From: Capnocytophaga sputigena
GTDB lineage: Bacteria > Bacteroidota > Bacteroidia > Flavobacteriales > Flavobacteriaceae
Assembly (NCBI RefSeq): GCF_900446695.1
Contig: NZ_UAVP01000010.1
Location: forward strand, 88,990 to 152,989
Reading direction: 5' to 3'
Length of the DNA stretch: 64,000 bases
The notes under the pieces were generated by a model. That model did not search any database and was not told where the DNA came from. It worked only from the letters and a program-made list of their open reading frames with translations. Below are positions 52,482 to 61,000 of the stretch, piece after piece; position 1 is the first letter of the stretch; each line of letters starts with the position of its first letter. The position numbers and the translations under genes are program-made.

Positions 52482-53084
52482 ATGGATACTTATAAAACTA
52501 TAGCTTCCTCTGTACAAGAGGTAATCTTTAAAGAGAAGAGTAGTAAATTTCTCGGCTATGCTTTTCCAGTTACCTCTGAAGAGGAGATAAAAGCGCATCT
52601 TGAAGAAGTAAAAAAAGCTCATTTTTCAGCACGACATTGGTGTTATGCGTGGCAATTAGGTTATGGTACTAACCAACGCTATCGTGCTAACGATGACGGT
52701 GAGCCTAATAACACGGCAGGTATACCTATTTACGGGCAAATTCAGTCCTTTGAGCTCACTAATATACTAGTCATAGTGGTGCGTTATTTTGGAGGAATTA
52801 AGTTAGGTGTCGGCGGATTAGTACAAGCCTATAAAACTACTGCCCAACTTACCCTGCAAGAAGCCGAAATTGAAGAAAAACTCATTACCGAAGAGTTGCG
52901 TATCCGTTTTGAATATCCATTAATGAACAAAGTAATGCGCGTAGTAAAGGAGCAAAATCTCAATATCACCCAGCAGTTACTTACCGAAAATTGTGAGTTA
53001 CACCTTGCTATTCGCCAAAGTGATTATCAAAGAATGCAAGAGCTTTTTGAGAATATCTATGGAGTATTAATAGTTAAAGATTAA
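52482..53084 (+). CDS. YigZ/IMPACT family protein
   Basis: 200 aa. The UPF0029/IMPACT N-domain shows KSSKFLGYAFPV, ARHWCYAWQLG, NDDGEPNNTAGIPI and IVVRYFGGIKLGVGGLVQAY; the C-terminal domain is ferredoxin-like. The family is linked to translation control, but the bacterial role is not settled. Cytosolic. Confidence 0.93.
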   Translation: MDTYKTIASSVQEVIFKEKSSKFLGYAFPVTSEEEIKAHLEEVKKAHFSARHWCYAWQLGYGTNQRYRANDDGEPNNTAGIPIYGQIQSFELTNILVIVVRYFGGIKLGVGGLVQAYKTTAQLTLQEAEIEEKLITEELRIRFEYPLMNKVMRVVKEQNLNITQQLLTENCELHLAIRQSDYQRMQELFENIYGVLIVKD

Positions 53085-53123
53085 CATTTTGATACCTCTT
53101 ACTTGTTATTTGTTACCTAAAAA

Positions 53124-54128
53124 ATGAATATAGCACTTTGTAGTTTTGGAATGAGCGGACGTGTGTTTCACGCTCCTTTTATCGATCAACATCCTCATCT
53201 CAACCTTTATGCAGTGGTAGAACGCCATCGCTCGGAATCTCGTGAATTATATCCCAAAAGCAAATTGTATCATTCAGTAACCGAAATGCTACAAGACCCT
53301 TTGGTAGATGTGGTAGTTGTCAATACTCCCGTACAAACCCATTATGAATATGCCCAAGAAGCCCTTTTGGCAGGAAAACACCTATTAGTTGAAAAACCTT
53401 TTACAGTAACTGCTGAAGAAGCTCGTGCCCTCAATACTTTAGCTAAAGAAAAAGGAAAGTTGCTCACGGTTTATCAAAATCGTCGCTATGATGGTGATTA
53501 CTTAAAAGTAAAGGAAATAGTAAAAAGCGGTGTATTAGGCGAACTTAAAGAAGTAGAAATACGCTTCGACCGTTTCCGTGATAGTATCAGTGCTAAAGCC
53601 CATAAAGAAACTGCCGAGAGTGGGGGAGGAGCACTCTATGATTTAGGGGCACATCTTATAGATCAAGCCTTGCAACTTTTTGGAAAACCTATAAAAACAT
53701 ACGTCGATTTGGGCTACCTTCGCAAAGGAACCCAAACCGACGATTATTTTGAAGTGATATGCTTCTATAACAATCAGTTGCGTGTACGTCTTAAATCTAC
53801 AACTTTTGCTTTAGAACGCCAATGGGAATATGTGTTACACGGTACTAAAGGCAGTTTTTTGCAACAGCGTTTTGACGGACAAGAAGCTGCTTTAGTAGCA
53901 GGAACTATTCCTGCTCCTACACCTTGGTTACCAAATATTCAAGAGCCTAATGGTATCTTGCATACGCTTAAAAGTCGCACACTCACCACAGCCCAACACG
54001 GTAATTATTGGCAGTTTTACGAAGATTTCTATCAAGCTCTCATAGGAAAAAAAGAAAATCCTATACCAGCCAGTGAGGCTATAGAAGTAATTAATATCAT
54101 TGAAAAATTAGCAAATCAACAAAATTAA
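53124..54128 (+). CDS. Gfo/Idh/MocA family oxidoreductase
   Basis: 334 aa NAD(P)-dependent dehydrogenase-like protein. The dinucleotide-binding start is ALCSFGMSGRVFHAPFI. The lysine-proline step is LLVEKPFTVTAEEA and the catalytic-domain motif GGGALYDLGAHLIDQALQLFG. The substrate is not clear. Starts 39 bp after the YigZ gene; converges on the thioredoxin-like gene with a 5 bp gap. Confidence 0.92.
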   Translation: MNIALCSFGMSGRVFHAPFIDQHPHLNLYAVVERHRSESRELYPKSKLYHSVTEMLQDPLVDVVVVNTPVQTHYEYAQEALLAGKHLLVEKPFTVTAEEARALNTLAKEKGKLLTVYQNRRYDGDYLKVKEIVKSGVLGELKEVEIRFDRFRDSISAKAHKETAESGGGALYDLGAHLIDQALQLFGKPIKTYVDLGYLRKGTQTDDYFEVICFYNNQLRVRLKSTTFALERQWEYVLHGTKGSFLQQRFDGQEAALVAGTIPAPTPWLPNIQEPNGILHTLKSRTLTTAQHGNYWQFYEDFYQALIGKKENPIPASEAIEVINIIEKLANQQN

Positions 54129-54133
54129 CTGAT

Positions 54134-54622
54134 TTACAACCTTCCTTGTAGGAATTTCTTTACTTTTTTAGGATCGTACCCTTTGCCGTCTTCTAAATCT
54201 TCACTTTTTTGAGTGAAGAGTACTTCACCTTTAGCACTGAGGATTAAAAAAGCAGGATAACCGTATTGTTCACCAGGGTTGCCATACTTTTTAAAAGCTT
54301 TTTCATTCTTATTTTCAGGTGAATAGTTCAAGTGATAATAGATATATTTTTTGTTGAGAATTTGCTTTAGTTCAGGGGTAGTAGTTACTAAATGATTGAA
54401 ACGCAAACACCACACACACCAGTTACCCCCAATTTGTACCAAAACTTTTTTACCTTCTTTTTTAGCTTGTTTCAACAACTGATTGATACGCATATCACCA
54501 TCTTCTTCAGGGTGATAAGGTTGTTCATAACCAGCACGTTCTTTTTGTACTTCTTCACTACTTTGTGCGTTTATAGTAGTTCCAGTCCAGCATAGTAATG
54601 CTATAAAAATTATTTTCTTCAT
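54134..54622 (-). CDS. Exported thioredoxin-like protein with CVWC motif
   Basis: 162 aa. Signal peptide 1-20 (ending TTINAQ). The active site is GGNWCVWCLRFN (Cys69, Cys72), as in DUF255/thioredoxin_7-type periplasmic thiol proteins, followed by YGYPAFLILSAKGEVL (cis-Pro loop). Probably a periplasmic thiol-disulfide reductase or an oxidative-stress protein; the partner is unknown. Confidence 0.88.
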   Translation of the reverse strand: MKKIIFIALLCWTGTTINAQSSEEVQKERAGYEQPYHPEEDGDMRINQLLKQAKKEGKKVLVQIGGNWCVWCLRFNHLVTTTPELKQILNKKYIYYHLNYSPENKNEKAFKKYGNPGEQYGYPAFLILSAKGEVLFTQKSEDLEDGKGYDPKKVKKFLQGRL

Positions 54623-54920
54623 AAAGTAATATTTTTTTGATGAAGCAAAAGTACAAAATTCATACCATTGAAAAACAACAAACTACCTTTTTTATAAATC
54701 TCATAAATTCCTATAACCTGATTATAACCTTACACTTCACGTATTGCATAAACTTGTCCCCCTTCAGGGGATTGGGAGCTGCTATCACATCTTGTACTGT
54801 TAATATAAGATAAAAGAGCAACTTTTGTAATTGTCTTATTTATACAATAGATGTGTAAGTTAGCTAGAGAATATATTTTTTACAACTGTTAAAAAGATGT
54901 TAATTATTTGTATAACCTAT
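54623..54920. other. Intergenic region upstream of the sprB-like gene
   Basis: About 410 bp lie between the thioredoxin-like and sprB-like starts. No ORF with coding character. It contains a C-rich/G-rich pair (CCCCCTTC with AGGGGATTGGGAG near 54757-54778) resembling the pair at 24033-24087, and the two outward promoters. Confidence 0.6.
54646..54653 (-). promoter_or_regulatory. -7 element of the thioredoxin-like gene
   Basis: TACTTTTG on the minus strand, 23 bp before the ATG. The -33 box candidate is spaced too widely to be convincing. Confidence 0.5.
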
Positions 54921-54950
54921 TTGATTTTAAAATAAATATATTATTTTTGC
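54921..54950 (+). promoter_or_regulatory. Promoter of the sprB-like gene
   Basis: -33 TTTG (54921-54924), spacer 18 bp, -7 TATTTTTG (54943-54950). Leader of about 80 nt before the ATG at 55034. Confidence 0.65.
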
Positions 54951-55033
54951 GCGTGAAACCCTAAGTGTATAATTTTACACACAAAGTTTCATCCTCAGTA
55001 ATTAGCATTTTTAAGAAATACATTCATAGCATT

Positions 55034-58000
55034 ATGAAAAAGATTTTAGTTTTCTTAGCAATTTTCTTTATAGCTACTCTTGCTGTAGTAGCTCAAGATG
55101 TATCATTTAATCCACCTTTCTTTCAGCAAACAGTGAAAGGTGATATGATAGTGGTAGGTAACTCTATATTAAATGTAGGGAATTATCCTGCTAATGCTCC
55201 CTATACAGGTACTCATGGGCATAATGCTCGTATTGAGCTCAACTATATAGATGTAGATGGAGATAATAGTACTTTCAATTCAAGTGCAGCTAATGTAAAA
55301 GAACCTTCTTCTACTTGTGCTAAAAAAGTAGTAAAAGCCTATTTATATTGGGCTTCAACTTATACTGAGGAAAGGATTAACAATCAAAAAAGTCCTAGAA
55401 TAGAAAAATCGAAATTTAAAAATGTAAAATTCAAAGTAGGTACAGGTAATTATCACGATCTTGTAGGAACAGTAATATATGATGGTGGTCATATTGTGAG
55501 CTCTGTTTGGGGAGGTGTAGACGCCCAAAAAGCTTATGTATATCGTGCTGAAGTAACAAATTTACTCTCAGGAATTGGAGGTACTTACACCGTAGGAAAT
55601 ATCCAAGCTCCTCACGGAACTGAAAATAGTGGTGTAGGTTATGCTGCTGGTTGGACATTAGTAATAGTATATGAAGATCTTGCACGTGAGAGCCGTAATA
55701 TTTCTCTCTTCAATGGTTTCTCAGTGGTAGGTGCTGGTAAATCTCCTAATATCAATATATCTGGTTTCAAAACTGTACCAACAGGTCCTGTAAAAGCCAA
55801 AATTGGTTTTGCTGCTTTAGAAGGTGAATTAGGTATTGAAGGTGACCAATTATGGATCAATGGTAAAAAACTTACTTCTGTACCTGCTCGTGATGGTGAT
55901 AATTTCTTTAATAGTAAGGTAACTGATGAAGGTGGTGCAAATCTTGATAGAGACCCTGCTTCTACAAATTTGCTTGGATTTGATATTGGTATTTTTAATT
56001 TACCTAATAATGCTAAAGATATTTTAAATAATAATGCTACCTCAGCCATTATCCGTCCTTATTCTACAGGAGATGCTTATTACCCATTCTTCTTTGCTTT
56101 CAATGTGGAGGTAATCGCTCCCCATATTGTAATGGAAAAACGTGTCTTCAATGCAGCAGGCAAAGATGTAACAGATGATACTAATATTGCTTTTGGTTCT
56201 TCTCTTCGCTATAAAATCCGTTTTCAAAATATAGGCAATGACAATGCTAAAAATTTGGTAATTACCGATATACTCCCTAAAAGTTTACAAAATAAAGTAT
56301 TGAATGTTGATGTGCCTACAGGGTCTGATATTACCCATACTTATAATCAAACTACTCGTGAACTAAAATTTACTATACCTGATAAATTAGTAACGAAAAA
56401 TAGTGCATTAAAAGAAATATCCTTTGGAGTAGAGGTAGCTAAAGATTGTAACGATTGGCGCGATCCTTGTGCCAATGTGATTGAAAATAGTGTCTCTGCT
56501 TCCTATAATGGAGTTGAAAACCCTTTAGCTAATGGTTATAAAACAAATAGCTTCCCTAAATTTGGATCTTGTAACTCAGGCACTGAGGGACCTTCTCGCT
56601 TTACCGTAAATACTGATTTTACTAATTGTGCCTATAAAGAAACAGTTACTCTCTGTCAAGCTAGTACAGTACTTACTGCTACCGATGGCTTTGATAGCTA
56701 TAAGTGGGAAAAAACAGCAGGAGCTAATACAGGACAAAGAGGAACCGATCGTTCTCTTACCGTTTCAGAAGCTGGTACGTATAAAGTAACCAAAACAAAA
56801 ACGGGATGTGCTACAATGTACGAAATCTATGAGGTGAAACCTAACCCTACCGAAGGTGATCACCCTATCTATAAAATGATTGAAAACAGACAAGTCAATG
56901 GGGAACTCTATACTTGTCCAGATACAGGGCAGTATTATCCTCAAGTGTATTTGTGTGGAAAAGGTGCTTCAGCAACTTTCAAAATTACTATGGCAAATGC
57001 CAAAAGTTATGTATGGCAGAAAAAAGCCAATTGTAATACTAATGAAAAAAATAGAACAAGTGATTGTCCTCCAAGCTTAGAACTTTATGCTTGTAATTGG
57101 ACGGATGTATATAGCGATAATGGTACAACTACCAATCGCTCTCTCTCTCAAGAAGGTGATTATCGTTTGGTAGTAACTTATGGCAATGGTGCTGGTAATT
57201 GTGTGGTGTATTATTACTTCAGAATTACTAAAAACGAGTTGGCTCCTAAAGCCGAAAAAACAGATATTATCTGTACTACTCCAGGTAGCATTACAATTAA
57301 AGATGTGCCAGCTACTGGTTATCAATATGCGCTACTACAAGGTACAACTACCATTACAAATTATCAAAACTCTCCAAATTTTCCAATCAATAACGAGGGT
57401 ACTTATAAAGTGCTTATCAAACAAACAGTCACAAAAACTACTTCTGTACCTTGTGTTTTTGAGACCGAAAGTATCTTTGTAAAAAAACGTGAGCCTAAAC
57501 TTAAAGTAACAGTTACTCCTATGGCTTGTGCCAATAATAAAGGAGGTATGCGTATAGAACTTACTGATGCACCTTACAAACCTTATAGTTTTGTAATACG
57601 TAAAGAGAATGTTGTCGGTGAAATCTATAGAAAAGACGTAAATGGAGCAGCGCTTCCTGTTACAGTTGTAGAACTTACCAATTATTTTGATGCTGGTAGA
57701 TATCGTGTAAGTTTAGAAAATGCTTATGGTTGTAATATTACTGAAACAGTAGAGATTAGCAAATTAGCCGAACTTAAAGCTACTGCTACAGTACTCTCTC
57801 CTATAATGTGTGGTACAGGGAAAATACGGGTAACAGCAAGTGGTGGTACTAAAGGACGTACCTATCAGTTTACACAAGACGGAGTAACTTATTACAATAA
57901 TTTCTTGGGTAATTACTACGATTTTACAGTAACTACCCCAGGTACTTATAGCTTTACAGTCGTAGACCAAAATAATTGTAGCGCTCAGGCTTCGGTAGCT

Positions 58001-61000
58001 ATACAAACCCTCCCAGCTCCTACCTTCACTATCACCGATGCTCTCGCCGATTGTGGAGCAAGTGCTAAAATTACCTTCAGCGAACCTCAAAGTACAGTGA
58101 GCTATACTTATGAATATAGTATAGATGGTAATAATTTCCAATCAGGTCGTGAGTTTACTAACCTTATCCCTGGTAAGACTTATACTCCTACTTTGCGTTA
58201 TAAGTTTGGTACTGAAGCCTCTTGTACAATAAATTCTACTCGTACAATGCGTACAGCTACAGCGGGTAACCTCATCGCTTCAGCGGGAGTAGAAAAATTA
58301 GTAGGTTGTGGTACAGGAGTTAATGAAGATAAAGCCTTAGTACGTTTCTCTAACATACAAGGAGGGCAACTTCCTTACGAGTATAACTTCGGTGATGGTC
58401 GTGGTTGGACAGCTACCGAAACAACTCGTTGGTTAGCCCCAGGTTCTTATAACCTATCAGTACGCGATGCCGCAGGTTGTGCTCGTACAAACCTCAAAGT
58501 AATAGTACCTAATAAAATTACAGAACCTATTTTCACTCCTTCTACAATTACTTATGATTGTCAAGGACGTGGTACAGTTACTATTGATAGCAACAAAAGT
58601 ACTTACACCTATACTTATATAGTTGATGGCGTAGCTACTTCTTCCAAAACTCTCCGAAACCTTCCACCAGGTACTCATACTATTACTATTAAGTATGCTG
58701 ATGCTAATCCACCGAGCAAAAATGTACTCTTCTTAGAAGACTTTGGTACAGGTCGTAATGGAGGTAATGAGTATATCAACAAGGCTTACTATTTAGAGTT
58801 ACAAGATGGTTCTATGCCTAAAAATGGTTATGGTATTCCTTGGTCAGGTTTTAACCGTGAAAATACTAATCTTGCCGATGGTGAGTATGTAGTATCACAA
58901 GCCTTAAATCCTAATAACCCTGCTTGGTGGGCACCTATAGACCACTCAGGCTTACCTCAAGGTCGTATGTTCTTTGTGAACATTGGTAATGTATTAGGTC
59001 ACGAAGGAGCAATTCTTTATCAACGTCCTATGAAGGACATTATTCCTAATAAAGAAATCAAATTCTCAGTAGCCCTGATGAACTTATTAGGTTTTAATGA
59101 TTCACGTTATCCATCAGGTGCCCCTGACCTATCTATAGAATTGTATGCCAATCAAGCAGCTATCAATAATAATACACCACTTGTTTCAGTACGTATCAAT
59201 CCACGCATTAGAGGAGCTAAAGATCGTAAAGATTGGACAGTATTTGAGCGTCCGCTTAACCCTGGTAACAATACTGAGCTCATAGCAGTAATTCGTTCGC
59301 ATAGTTTGGTAACTAGTGGTAACGACTTGGCTATGGATGATATCTATCTCTACCAAGAACCTGAGGCTTGTGGCTTTACTCATACCCTTACAGTAAATGT
59401 AGCCAATGGCAAAGCCTTTGGTGCCGACCCTAATTCCGAAAAGATTACACAACCTACTTGTAATAATGGTCGTGTAGGTGCTTATGAAATTACGCTCAAA
59501 AATGCTCCTACTACCTATTACGTAAGTAAAAATGCTGGAGCTTTTGTTCCTACTACAGGTAATCCATTTAAATGGACAAACATTCCAGAGAATAGCACAA
59601 ACACTGTTAAGATACGTGCAGAACAAAACAACCCTAACTGTGAAATCACTCGTACTTTTACGATAAGCCCTACAGTTAAGATAACTGGATCTGGCTATCA
59701 AACAGACCTTACTTTGGGTTGTAATCCTGCAAGAGCTGTGATGAATTCTATTTATGTAACAGGAGGTACACGTCCTATTACCCTCGAAATTCTAAAAGGT
59801 ACCCAAACGGTCAGCACTATTTCAGCAGGAGTAGCTTCTGGCACTAGTACTTATTTCTCAGCTACCTTTACCCAAACAGGTGCCTATAGTTTTGTTGCAA
59901 CCGATGCCAATGGTTGTAAATATCAACAAAATTTCACCATATACCCACCTAAAACAATGGTGGTAACAGGTACTACCAATGTAGCAAACAACAATTTCTG
60001 TAACGCTACTACAGGTAATGGAAAGGTTGAAATCCAAATCACTCGTGGAGGTACTGGACCTTTCTCTCCAAGTTTTGATACAAATGCTGAACCTTATACC
60101 CTTAAACATAATGGTTCTATTGTGGGGTATACCCGTTCAAATACACACGTGTTTAATAATTTAGGCATAGGTACTCATACCTTTACCGTAATCGACAATT
60201 TTGGTTGTGAGGGTAGTTATACAGTAGAGATCAAAAAACCACTTTCAATAGATGGTACGGGTGCAGTTATTTCAAAAGACATCTCTTGTAACGCAGCCCC
60301 AGCTAACCAAGGAGAGATTACCCTTAAGGTAAAAGATGGTTATCCGCCTTATAAATTTGTTGTTAAAAATGCAGGTGGAACGGTAATACAAACCGCTCAG
60401 AATGTCCCTGCCAACAATACAGCTACCTATAAAACAGCAACAGCAGGAGTCTATACTATCGAAATAACCGATAGCAAAGGTTGTATAGTTACAGGCAGTG
60501 CTACATTAACATCTGCAGTAGCGCCAACAGTAACAGTAAGTACAACCACAGTAGGTTGTTATGGAGCTAATAATGGAACTATATCCTTAACAATATCAGG
60601 AGGCAAAGCGCCTTATAAAGTATTTTTAGACGGAGTAGCTAAAGGCAGCCAATTAGTTTTCAACAACTTGTCAGCAAAAACATACGCTATAAAAGTAGTA
60701 GATGCGAACAATTGCGAAACCACTAAAAATGCTACTATAGCACAGCCATCAAATCCATTGCAAGCTTTTGCAGGAGTATCACAACTTATAGGATGTGGAG
60801 GAACAGGAGCCAATAAAGATAAGGCAGAGGTACGCATTACCAATCCAAGTGGAGGTACTCCACCATATCAATACAAGTTTGATGGAAATTATGGCAGCAG
60901 CAAAGTAGCTTGGTTGCCAGCAGGTACCCATAGGGTATATATAAAAGATGCCAATGGATGTGAGTTAGGAATGACAGTAACGGTAACAGCGAGAATATCA

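Noticed and set aside
54965..55033. Upstream start of the sprB-like gene
   Set aside because: It adds 23 residues before a clear signal peptide and lies about 10 bp from the predicted transcript start.
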